Shown here piece after piece: positions 1 through 11,293 of a DNA stretch of 64,000 bases. Position numbers and translations under genes: made by a program. How positions within the stretch are numbered: position 1 is the first letter of the stretch; every line of letters starts with the position of its first letter. Source of the DNA: Cadophora sp. MPI-SDFR-AT-0126 (Eukaryota; Ascomycota; Leotiomycetes; Helotiales; Ploettnerulaceae); NCBI GenBank assembly GCA_020747065.1, contig JAGMVK010000008.1:2356001-2420000 (forward strand), given 5' to 3'. The notes under the pieces were generated by a model. That model did not search any database. It saw nothing but the letters and a program-made list of their open reading frames with translations, and was not told the DNA's origin.

Positions 1-3000
1 CAACCGTTCGTTATTCCGAAGTGTTGGAAATAACTTCATGCCTGCTGCTTTGGGCAACTAACGCAGTGACGAATGCTGAGCACGGTCTCGAGCAGGCGCG
101 AGACCCTGTCTCGCATGTGGGATCTGGTTAAGCTCTTCCGCACCGCAGAATCTGCAACAGAGAACATTTCTGTAAATAACTCTATTCTCCAACACAACTT
201 TATCTCAGCTCGTCCTGGATGCTTCACGGCAACGAGGCTGCAAGGACGGCTGTTTCGGCTCAGTGTAATGCCGTTGGTAGACAAGACCAACAAGGCTGGG
301 TTTCGGTGACCAGCGAAAAGGGCTATGGCCTATGAGACAAGGTTTGCAGATACATTTGCTGCGTAGCGAGAATTGATCCGGAAACGAGTGGCGATAAATT
401 AGGCGTTTCGCTTGGTGGAGAGATGCAACTTGTCACTTCTTTAAATGACTTTTCCTCGGCTTTTGAAGGTGTCGGCAGAGATGCCGTGAACTGATGCAGG
501 TTTCCTAGCGAGCGATGAAGACCAGGTCCAGGTATGGCCATGGCGACATGAGGCTACTGCTGTGTAAATGCGCTCGATGCAATGCAGTAAGACGGGCGTT
601 TATGTGCTGTCGTGAATGTATTGGGGGTGTGGCCATAGTCTATGATGTTGGACAAGCGAAATCTGGCTGGATGAGGTTGATTTTGGCGTTCGCTTAAGTC
701 ACCTGATAGTCTTACCTTGGTTAGCGCATTTTGAAGAAATCTTCCGTATCAATTTATGAAGTGTCGTGAGCAACCCAAAACAAGCCTTCGCCACCATCCT
801 TCCTTTTCAAATCTCACACAGTTACATACAGCGTATGCCGCACTTCAATTCTTCTCAGAGCTGCCCATCCTACCACATTTCAATATTGCGACGATACAAG
901 GTACGGTTGCAAACCCTCTCCCGTTCAGTGCACAAGTCTGCCGCGGACGATGACCCACAGACGTCCAATCAATAGTCTAATAGTAATTTCTACTCCGATG
1001 CATGTCGATAATGGCCTTCAGAACAAGATAATTCGGATGATTGAAGGCGCTGGGCAGAAGTTTATTTTGGGCTAGCTTGCCCGCTGCCTTGTCAAAGTTG
1101 GACTGGCGGTGAGTTTCAGGGGCTGATTTGGCCGAGCTTGATTGGAGGCATCTTTAAACGGGTTGGTTCGGTTTCGTTTGATGGATGTGTTTGGACAACG
1201 GCTTTGAACGGTTGAGTTGTTTACCGGCCGCCCTATGTTGCATTTTTCAAGGTTCTTTTCTATTTTCTACACGCTTGTTCCAGGCCCAGGTTACGAGGAG
1301 ATTATTTGAACCGGAAACGGCGGTACGAGGGAGGCTGGCAAGCAGACAGGACGATTCGAGAGATCTTCGGATGAGAAGGATACCTGCGGATCAGGGGCGT
1401 ACACACTATCAAGTGTAATTTTGCTGGTGGTGTTGAATCAAGAAGTCTGAGAGGTATCACTAGGCTACTAGCAACGTGTCCAGCCCGTTCTTTCCAGCTG
1501 ATATTACGAGTTGTTATGCATGCTTGTTTAAGCGTATGACCGATGGACGCAGCTTTTGCAACGAGGCTGTGATGCCGAGTTGGTGTGGACTCTGGAGGGG
1601 AAGAGGAAGTGGCCATACATATTCCATACAGTCTCATTCGCTGACAGGAGATGTAGTGGATGGTTGTTTTGATGAGTTGTTCCAAGCCCCAGAGTTAACG
1701 TCTAGCCGTGTGTGGTCAAGTGAGGGAAGAAGTCTGCATAGCCCTTAAACCAGTTAACACCTAGCCTGTCGGTCTCTCCTCCACACTTTTTGCTTTTTCT
1801 GCGTCAGACCCCACTATTCTTGTCTTCCTTCAAACATATTATTCGTCTCGACTCTACATCCTTGCATCCTTGGCTCTGCATCTCGTTTTGCCTTGCCCGC
1901 CATCGATGCACCTCATAGCGCCACCGTCACATATTGCTGTCAGCTTAACCAATCATGCCGACGATCAAGCCTCGAGGACAGCCTCACTTGCTGCAAAGAT
2001 CAGTGATTGGGCAATAGAAGGAAAAACTGGAGATCCGAGAATATCACTCCCCAGGCCTGTCGCAGACTTCGGGCGCAGCAACAACCAGGTCACTTGGACC
2101 CTCAACGCCAGGGCAAAGGCTTCTGCGCCCTGCTGATTCGCTGATCCTGATGGCTTCGGCTTCCATGGCCCTCTCTGGAAGGATACCATCGGAGATTGGC
2201 CACACCGTTTTGACGATCCTTCTTTCATTGTGGTCCACTCAGGCCGTGATCGTGATGACTGACACATCACGATGCAGCGTGCAATTCCCCATCCATGCAC
2301 GCCATGCCAGTTCTGTTCTGGCCTCGATCTGCAGAAAATGAGTGAAGCCGGGATGCGCCTAAGTGGATGAGGGAATGCTATTGGAAGTGTCTGGCGCCGT
2401 TGGGTAAGAAAGTTTGGCAGCCAATCAAGGTGCGACACTCTGAACAAACAAGATATTGCTCGCATTGATCGCTGGGAGCCACGAGGCAGGAAATGCGACA
2501 AGAGGGAGGGCGAGCGAGATCGAAAGAAGACACGAGCATCACTTGGTCTCATGGCTGATCTGTGATCGGTGGCCGGTCTCAGATGTCTGGATTCCGACAG
2601 CCAAATTCATGCGACCCCAGCCCACCGGTACAAGGCGAGTGAGTAGGCTACAACTGTGAAGTCCCAGCGCCACAGCAATACGCAAACAGCCATGGGCTGG
2701 GTCAGAATAGCCACTCATATGGCGTATTATGCTTGCTCTGTTCGAATCATCCATGACTCCCGACCCATGACATTGCTCACGCAGCAGGCTGCAGCACATT
2801 CTGCGCTCTCCTGTACGGAGTAGGCTTTGGAAGTATGTCTGTGGACTTGAAGAGGATTCTGCCGTGGCCTGTTTGATGCCGTAACCAACCCTCCACGCCC
2901 GCCTTGCCCAGCTTTGGCTGGAGAGCAATATTGCGCTACTGCTGCAGCATGGCAGCACAGACGGAGGAGGTTGACGGGCAGTAAATGGATGTTGGATGGC

Positions 3001-3362
3001 TGGCCCATGCACCGGCCTATTTTCTGTTCGAAAGGAGCATGGAGCATGCGTGTGACTGGGATCAAAAAGAGGGCCTGGCTTTTTTCTGACTTTCCCACTC
3101 TAAACCAAACAGGGTACAGGGCTGTCGATGGAGCCTGATCTTCCAATCAGTGATCCACCTCCTGAGGGTGGTCCGCTAAATCGTTGGTCCAGGTGGTGGA
3201 GAGACCGTGTATGAGCCCGCCTCAACGCTAAAAACCAGTGCAGACTGTGCAGGCCCTAGTCCGCAGGAGGAGCCCAGCTTTCATTAGTATCCCGCCCCAG
3301 TTAACCCTCCATCACTCACTGACTTGCCATCGCTCTAGCACTCCCCTGCACAATTGTCGTCA
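1..3362. other. Gene-free stretch upstream of the kinase gene
   Basis: No open frame here has coding character: the longest (about 195 codons on the minus strand near 1965-2552) is rich in Ser, Arg and Pro without any recognisable motif. A CT-rich patch at about 1770-1865 resembles a fungal transcript leader and is followed by a short open frame to 2136 that I do not recognise. The last few hundred bases are probably the promoter of the kinase gene. Confidence 0.5.
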
Positions 3363-3371
3363 ATGAGTTGA
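3363..3371 (+). promoter_or_regulatory. Possible minimal upstream ORF before the kinase
   Basis: An ATG followed by one serine codon and TGA lies about 340 bases before the kinase start, just ahead of the CT-rich leader (about 3400-3550). If transcription begins upstream of it, it would act as a minimal uORF. The transcript start is unknown, so this is only a candidate. Confidence 0.2.
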
Positions 3372-3709
3372 CTGCTGCGACTGGCCCCAGTATCGTCATA
3401 TTAGTCTCTTCCCCCGCCTCGACCTCACTCACTCACCACCACCATCACAACATACCTCCAAACATCTCTCTTCTCAACCTCACAACCCTCCCTTGAACGA
3501 CTCTCTCTCACCGTCGCCATCCTCGACTTCTACCACGACTTGTCTATCCAGACTTCTTGCGACGACTCTGTTCTACGTTCCAAACGACCAGGCGACTGTC
3601 AGACCCCAGACCATTTCCAAGAGGCCATTTTCTTTTCTTTCTGTTGGACCAAGTCAAAGAGAGGATTCCTTCTTCCACAGGAGTTTTGAGCTTCGGTTTC
3701 ATTTTTGCC

Positions 3710-5252
3710 ATGCATAATACCTTCCATGGTCAAATTACACCACCCCCATCGCCGCCACCACAAAGTCAACAAGCTTCACGGTGTCCACCAACACCTGAAT
3801 CGAGAATAGGTATATTCCTTGGCCAATCTTTGGAGTTGAAAGGGATCCTGGGGACGGGTGCATATGGAGTGGTGTATTCAGCTATCGACCACCTTACCCA
3901 AACCTGGTATGCAGTAAAAGCCTTGAGCAAAACCAATTCCAATGGAGAACCTTTGGATAGACGGCAGCGAGAATTCCAGTCCAGGGAGATACAGCTTCAC
4001 TACGCAGCCTCAGCACATCCTAACGTTGTGTCTATGCTGAAGATTGTGGATGATCCCGAGTGTACCTACGTTGTCCTGGAATACTGCCCTGAAGGAGATC
4101 TCTTCTCAAACATTACCGAGCGGGGTAGGTACGTTAGCAATGATGCTCTTGTTCGTCAAGCATTTCTTCAGATCCTGAATGCTGTGGAACATTGTCACCG
4201 TCTGGGAATCTACCACAGGGACCTCAAGCCGGAGAACATTTTGGTGTCCCACTCAGGAAACCAGGTTTTACTTGCAGACTTCGGTCTGGCGACGACAGAC
4301 TCCGAGTCCGAGGACCACGGATGCGGATCGACCTTCTATATGAGCCCAGGTAGGTCATCTTGTTCATTCCCAAACCCCCCTTTCACCAACTAACCGCTCT
4401 CTCCCTCCCACAGAATGCCTGGATCAGTCCTCAAGGAACGCATCATACCGATGCGCGCCAAACGACATCTGGTCCCTAGGTGTAATTCTTGTCAATCTCA
4501 CATGTGGCCGCAATCCATGGAAACAAGCTTCCACTGAGGATTCCACATACAAGGCTTTCACCAGGAACCGTGATTTCTTGAAGACCATTCTGCCCCTGTC
4601 AGATGAGCTGAACGAGATTCTTGGTATGATCTTTGAGCGCAACCCAGAGAAGAGGATTACCGTCAGCGAATTGAAACAGCGGATCATTGAATGTATCCAC
4701 TTCTCGGCTCCACCTCAACAACTCTCGACACCACCCACGTCTCCCCTTTCCTCTCCTGTTGATGAGTATGAATCGTTGTCTGACGATGGATCGATCATGT
4801 CTGACGAAGGATCCCTCACCGGCTCCTGTTCCACGCTCTCTGATTCCGATTCCGAAACCAGATCTGAATCCGGATCCGATTCTGGCTATGACTCCCGAGG
4901 AAGCTCGCCCGAGCTAGAGGACCAATTGTGTTTCGAACCTTGCAACAACAACAACGACTTGAACAACATCCATATCAACAACCGAGACGCACGACAGCAC
5001 GTTCAACGACCAGCTATCCCAGCTCCGTTTGTACATCAACCAGCATACGTTCTTCCTCCACAGGAATTCCAAGGGAACCCATGGGGACAGCCGGCAAAGC
5101 CAAACCCTTGGATGCAGCACTGGGGCAACCCATATGACCACCAGTTTGAGCAACTCCAGGCTGTTCATGTTCATCCAGCGCCAGCTGTCTACTCCCCCTA
5201 CCCTGCCCCCTATTCCCCTCATCACAGCCAGTACATCAGACATGTCTGGTAA
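3710..5252 (+). CDS. Ran1/Vhs1-type serine/threonine protein kinase
   Basis: Protein Ser/Thr kinase of the fungal Ran1/Pat1-Sks1-Vhs1 group, whose members act in nutrient signalling and the growth/differentiation switch. Two exons are joined over an intron at 4350-4413, giving 492 residues. Visible parts: a Pro-rich N-terminus, Gly loop GTGAYGVVYSA (48-58), catalytic Lys70, HRDLKPEN (from 169), DFG (from 190), and the activation segment GCGSTFYMSPE, typical of this group and rebuilt exactly across the splice. The C-terminal third is low complexity: a Ser/Asp/Glu tract, then Asn-rich and Pro/His/Tyr-rich stretches. The reading frame is open upstream to about 3557, but 3710 is the first ATG. 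The substrate is unknown. Confidence 0.93.
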
Positions 5253-5667
5253 GAGGTGTTCCTTTCTTTCTACAGTGTGACTGGTTGCGAACTTGTTAGC
5301 GTCACGACACTCTAGCTTGTCTTCGTCAGCTTCCGCTTAGGATTTTCCATGGATTTCAGTGGTAGACACAGGACACTGGATCCCCATTTCATCAGACCCA
5401 CTTGGACTCACGTCTGCTTTCTTCCCAAGGACTTGACCATGAAGCACCGCTTTATTGGTATGATTACTTTCGACCCACATGGACACATCAATTCATCATT
5501 CCGTGGTGATTTACGAACCAAGGATACGACCCCAACAACCGAGCCGTGGACGGCCTTTCGACAAAAGCGAGAAAAAGACATTGCCTGTCGGAATTTTTTC
5601 ACACAGCACTCATGTCGTTATATAATCATGTACACCTTTTATTTTTTTCGTTTGCTTTTCTACATTC

Positions 5668-5862
5668 ATGGTTATCCAAGCAAGGCGCACTGGGATGGCA
5701 GCTTCTAAAATGGGACAGAATCAAACAAATGTCTTTGCAGCGATGGGAGGAAGGAAGAAATTTTACTTAATCATATTTCTCTTGCTTGTCGGCTATGTTG
5801 TATGGCGTTTTCGGTATGTAATTGGGTCGAGCTGGTATGCTCTGGGGCGGCTCGGGTTATGA
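5668..5862 (+). CDS. Doubtful small single-pass membrane ORF
   Basis: An ATG-initiated frame of 64 codons encodes a basic N-terminal half, then a strongly hydrophobic segment (FYLIIFLLLVGYVVW) and a short tail. It lies about 415 bases after the kinase stop, so it may be inside the kinase 3' untranslated region. I recognise no family, and chance is a reasonable explanation. Confidence 0.15.
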   Translation: MVIQARRTGMAASKMGQNQTNVFAAMGGRKKFYLIIFLLLVGYVVWRFRYVIGSSWYALGRLGL

Positions 5863-6893
5863 AGCATTTGCAGCGAAGAAGATGACGCGTTCGACTTGAA
5901 GTCACAACTTAGATGTCTATGTTTTCCCTTATCTTTTCTCCTACCTACATAGGTGCTTTTCTTCTCGTTGGATATGGAATTAGACACGATGTATGTCCGT
6001 CTTTTCTATTCTCTGCCAGCTCTTGCATGGAGCTTTGGCATATCTTTTTATTCTGACTTCTACTTTTTAAAGTGGTCGAGTCATTACAAATACGTTTGTG
6101 CAGGCTTTACGTCTACACTTGCCGGAGAACGATGTACAAATATCTGTACCTACGTCGTGGGGAACATGGATGAACTAGTCTTGTTCTCGAACCAGATCCG
6201 CATAGAATCAAATCAATACAATACCCATTCACGTCACATAGAAACCTCTCATGAAAAAAGCTACATATCCGTGATATCACCACCTGCATCATGAATGAAA
6301 CCAAACAAGCCGCTAGTTCATTTCCCAGGTGCTCATCTTGCCGAAGTGACCGACCCGAGCTGCTTGCTTACTGCAACTCGGTGACATTTCAATCCATTAA
6401 TTTCGCACCAATTTACCCAGGCGGCCATCACACAACCGTTACACCTGCATGCGTGTCACATCATTTTCCAAATCAAAACAATCTCGTTTAAAATAACCCA
6501 GCTCCCCAGTTCGAGGTGGCGAATAACAAGATCCCAAGCCAAATCCAAACATCAAGTCGTGAGCCATGCATCCCATGCTCACTTCACTCCTGTCATGTCA
6601 TCTCACTAGCGGCTGGCTGTCCCCTCCCTTGAGCGATAACAGCTCCAGCAAGTCCAGCAAATACAGCAGATAAGCCGTGCATCGCATTGCAGGATCTCCA
6701 TTCACTGATTCGCTTACAGCGAACGCCACCGTTCGCCTCGTCTCGCCCTATTTTCCTGCCTTTCAAGATTCAAAGCTACTTTTCCAGCCCTTTGATACCT
6801 CTCACCCAATCACCAGCCCCACCCCTCATGTTCCCCGTCGTCCCACGCCCAGGACGATTACGCCCAGCTCAATCTAGCACTCTGGTGTGCACG

Positions 6894-6917
6894 AATCAGA
6901 ATCAGAATCAGAATCAG
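6894..6917. repeat. Hexanucleotide microsatellite (AATCAG)4
   Basis: Four perfect tandem copies of AATCAG lie in an intergenic stretch. Confidence 0.9.
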
Positions 6918-9900
6918 CGACGTTGAGTGTGTGGCACCAAGACGTCAAATGCTGCACTGCGAGTTGGTAACCTACGGTACTGTAGGGCAAAGAGAACGAA
7001 TCACCTAAATCCCGCAAATGTGCTCCAGCTAATCAGATTCAACTACTAGATAGATTGGCAGAGCTAATCGTTTTCCAGAACTTAATTACTTGACTGGTGT
7101 GCAGTAAGTTTGTGGGATTCGTCCAATGATGGGATGGTAGGTGGAGTACTGAGACCTTGATTCAGCCTTGTGCATGTGTGGGCATGTACTCGGCACGACT
7201 TGCATGTCTTGCCTTTCTCTCTTTGGTTAGGAAATGGATGGGGGATGAGAAGAGCCAGGAAAGCAGGATTCTGTCTTTACTTTTTGCGACTTTGCTTATG
7301 GTTCTGCGACTCTGGTTTCTGTATGGCTGACTGGAACCACTTTTCTTTGACCGTTGTCCAACACGTTGCGAGCACGAGTCCGAAGGGGAATGCATACGGG
7401 ATCACGCTTGTGTATGCGCGTCAGCTGCCGGTCTAGGGTTTCTGGAGATTTGATTTGTCGACTGTTCTAATTCGCGAGCAGCATTGGAATCTGAACAAGG
7501 GAAGGAGATCATGAGGAGGACACTTAGACTGGCTGGAGGGATCCGAAAAGTGCGATGATTGGACAGAGTCATGTAGTTGCATTCCGACTGCTTATTGGCG
7601 GCGGCTGCAGTAGTGAAGGAATGCCTGCGGCCGCGAGCCGAAGACTTGCACCGCATTGTGCAGTCGGCAGTCTAAATCCGATTCCTAGTAAACAATGATC
7701 TCCATGTCTCAAAGCTATCGGGGAGGGGCGAACCTCCAAAATGGTGTACTGATTGAGTAATCGAAGCGAAGGTAATACCGGCCCCAATACCAGCAGCCCC
7801 CATTCCTCGAAGCAAGGGATATGTTCTCGCTCGGCTGGGGATAGGATTCCGGGAATCGGAATAGACTGGGTCCGGGAGTTGATGTTGTGTTCTGTGCTTC
7901 GTGCTTGGTTCTTGTGTGACATGGCTAAATTGGAGCTGAGAAAGCCTTCGTCCGCTGACTTGAAAGTACCGTCGCTCCAACTATCTTCATTTCTGAACGG
8001 CCCCTTCGCCGTCACAGCGCCTCTTCAGTTGGCATGTGATGAGGAGGTCATTCATTCCTACCATGGATCCGTGTCCAAGTAGTGACTTGACATAAGGCAT
8101 CCCCAGCTACCGGTGCAGTAGAGCGTTGGTGTCTCTTCTACACGCACTTGTTGACATTGTTGTGAGTTCCTCGCTTAACACTAGTTGAACCCCCTGAATT
8201 GCAGCTCGAGGACGACCATAAACGAAAGCGGGATCTATGGGGTCCAAGACTTCGCGCCCGCCGCCAACCTGTCAACTAAAATAGTTACAAGAGCCAAACA
8301 GATAAGTGACGTCTAAGGAATGCTACTACCCTCCGGTCCCAGACAATCCATTGATGAATGGGAGATTCCAGACGGCGTTGCGCTAGATTTGTTGACTATT
8401 GATTTCTGTGGCCCCGAGGTGAGCCAAGTGAGTTGGGCCGAGACGGGTCCCAGATTCCGAACGTTCTGGCTTCGAAATTAACAAGAATTAATATCATGTG
8501 AAGTCGTGTTCTCTGCTATGATGCAGGAATCATCTCATGGCTAGTCATCGGTTCCATAGTCGCTCGCGGAAGTTCGGAAGGGATGGAAATTGAGACTCGA
8601 TTGCGAACTAGAAATTGCATTAAATGAGACTACACAAGGGAAGAATTGGATGCTTGACGCTATGAGATGCGATGATGATAGCAGATTCAATGGGAATTTG
8701 GTTAAGCTTACTTATTTCGTCTCGCCAGGTAAGCAACTCCGCCATGCAATGACTGTAGACTACTGTTTGCTCGACCTGAGAGATAGCGTGTTGATGGTAC
8801 CTTAAAGAAAAACTTGGTCAATAAGATATGGGACGTGATCACTAGAGTAAGTTGACGTATGTAATTCTCCAAAAATTCCTATTTCCGGAAGAAAACAAAA
8901 ACCATGAAGTCTTTGAAAAGTCATGGTCCACTAAAGACACCGCGGGAAGCCGATGAATGGTATTCCTTCTCCTTGTATGATGGATATCGACTGGAAGGTG
9001 ATCAACATGCCATCCAGGCATGGCGGAAGCATAGTGTGATGGCAATATCTGAGTTCTTTGAGTCTTGTGAACCAGACACTACGTAGTTATCCACATTCTC
9101 GTCTTCGTGATTAGTGTCATTGTTTCTAAAAGTGCGAAGTCCTGTTTCCCACTAAGCCAGAAAAATAAACGAGCTTTTGAAAGATCCAAGAGGTCCCCAT
9201 CACGAATGATTGTAGTGTGCGATGATGCAGCGAGAGAGATTATTGAATAGCTAAGCCAGAGTCCACCGTTTTGGACATCATTGGCAAGCGTATCGGTCCA
9301 TCTTCTCACGATAGCTGTCGTTGCTTTGCTATTGCGCAACTATTCAAGTGTAGCTGGATACTTCGAGCTTTTGGGAATATGAGACATTCACGAGGGCGGC
9401 AGTCTTGAAACGACGTACAGAGTATGGAGCAGATTTAGAGCTCAGACTGATGCATCATGGGAGGTTTTGAATGCGAAGCAAGCGAGGGATTGTTTACTTT
9501 CCCCCGCTCGGCAGTTCTTTGACCGACCTTTCAGATGCGCACCCACAATCACATTCTACTTTTTGCTGTTTGGCATCATCAGGTTTGCAATACTCCGCCG
9601 CTCTCGGCAAATATGTAGTTCCTGACTCTTTCCAGAGGGTTTAACTTTTGTCAACCGATTGCAAGACTTGGGAGAGGCGGAAATATATGTCGTGCTGTGT
9701 GCTGTGCTTCTTGGTGGATGCTTTGTATGTGATGCAGTCGAATATCTTCCTCCTATCGGGAAAAAACAGGCACTCATCTCGGTGCTTCTTGGTGGGGTGA
9801 GGAAAAATTCAAGTCCCGCATCCGACTCGGATTCGGATTCTTTCCGAGGCATCGAATCTTCCAAATGGTTGGCAAAGAACAATATTGGAATCAAGTCTAC

Positions 9901-10330
9901 ATTTCTGTAATTGTGGTTCAATTTCAACTGTAACAATGAGCTCGTTTCCTCAAGTCTTTGACTCTTCCGTTTCCATTCCATTCGACCTTCGAGCAAAAGA
10001 TCAAGGTTTTACTCTACTCGGAATCTCAAACAATCTTTTCTGCGACTGACTTCAAGCAGCTTGGCAAATCTCGACGTTAATATAACCGTTAAGCGAACGT
10101 TTCAAAACACCTTGGCGAATTCAAGCTTGATAGAAACAATTAATTCTTCCGCATATAACGGTCCTGGAAATTCTCCAAGAATCTCCGGAAGTGGAGAGAT
10201 TCAAGCTCAAAGTAGAATACGTTCCGTGAAGAATAGCATTCCTTTCTACTTTTAGGAGGCGATACGATGAGATGAGATAGGAACATAACTTGGCGTATGC
10301 TTGCTTGTGGTGGAGGAAGAAATCACGCTC

Positions 10331-10338
10331 GTATATAA
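10331..10338 (+). promoter_or_regulatory. TATA-like box of the pectate lyase gene
   Basis: GTATATAA lies about 80 bases before the PL3 start codon at 10416, a usual distance for a fungal TATA element. No regulator site could be assigned. Confidence 0.45.
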
Positions 10339-10415
10339 CTTCGGTGCTTCCCATAGGAAGTCTTTTGTAGCGCAGGCCAGACAGTCTTTCAGGACTCTGC
10401 TTTCCATCCGCAATA

Positions 10416-11293
10416 ATGAAGTACTCATTCGCTCTCCTCGCTCTTCCCATCCTCTCCTCCGCAGCAACTCTCCCCCGCGCCGCTACGGTAACAACTCTCC
10501 CAGCCTACACTGGTACGCTCACCCTCCCCATCGCAACACGCATCCCCGCCGGCGGCTCCTACGATGGGAAGATGAAGCGCATCGACACTGGGCATCCTTG
10601 CGAGCTGGACGTCGAACGAGGCGATGCCGATATCGTGTTCATCCTCGATGAAGGCGCAACGCTGAGTAACGTCATCATCGGGCCGGCGCAGAAGAGGGGC
10701 GTGCACTGCTTGGGAAAGTGCACGTTGAATAATGTGTGGTGGTCGAAGACTTGTTATTACGGATTGAGTATCGAGAGACAGAAGGCCGGAGACAAGACCA
10801 TCATCAAGGGTGGTGGAGCGTTTGGGGTGACTGGAGCTGATAATGGTAAGTTATGTGGGTGTGATCTGACGTGTTGATGAATGGTCCTGATATATCGATT
10901 GATAGTCGTCGAGAATAATGGAGCTGGGACTGTTGAAATCTCGGATTTCTATGCGGAAGGCTTCAATGCTCTCTACAAGTCCCCTGGATACTCTACCTCG
11001 GGAGTCGCTCGTCATGCGATCATCACCAATGTCTCTGCGAAGAACGGGAAGAATTTAGCTGGTTAGTTTGGCTCTACGCTTGATCCGGCTTCAAATATGC
11101 GATACTGACGGATACAGGAATCAACTCTAACTTCGGTGATACTGCAAAGATCACAAAGTCTAGTCTAACTTCGGTTACCAATGTCTGCACCAGGTACCAG
11201 GGAGTTACTGTCAAGACTAGCGAAGCTTACAAGCTGGGAAGTGGAAATGATGGTAAGAACTGTATTTATGGCAGCGATGTTGTGTCTGCGTAG
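10416..11293 (+). CDS. Secreted PL3-family pectate lyase-like protein
   Basis: Three exons (10416-10845, 10906-11061, 11118-11293) with phase-consistent GT-AG introns give 253 residues, the usual fungal PL3 length. A signal peptide (MKYSFALLALPILSSAA) is followed by a right-handed beta-helix core. Family landmarks seen: ATLSNVIIG, GVHCLGKCTLNNVWW, KGGGAFG, NNGAGTVEI, ARHAI, AKNGK, FGDTAK and a C-terminal NCIY. PL3 enzymes cleave polygalacturonate outside the cell by calcium-dependent beta-elimination. The odd feature is that the acidic residues usually found before GVHC and after the Trp pair (consensus roughly WWEDVCEDA) are absent. Here they read RGVHC and WWSKTCYYG. The fold assignment is firm; lyase activity is doubtful. 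Confidence 0.88.

Larger units (their letters stand above)
5253..10330. other. 5 kb without a supported gene
   Basis: The first several hundred bases are probably the kinase 3' untranslated region. The rest holds only short frames on both strands with no motif and no consistent splice structure. One 64-codon frame with a hydrophobic segment (5668-5862) and a hexanucleotide repeat (6894-6917) are listed separately. Confidence 0.5.

Noticed and set aside
1965..2552. Minus-strand open frame of 195 codons
   Set aside because: Composition is Ser/Arg/Pro-rich, with no motif or splice context; it looks like a chance frame.
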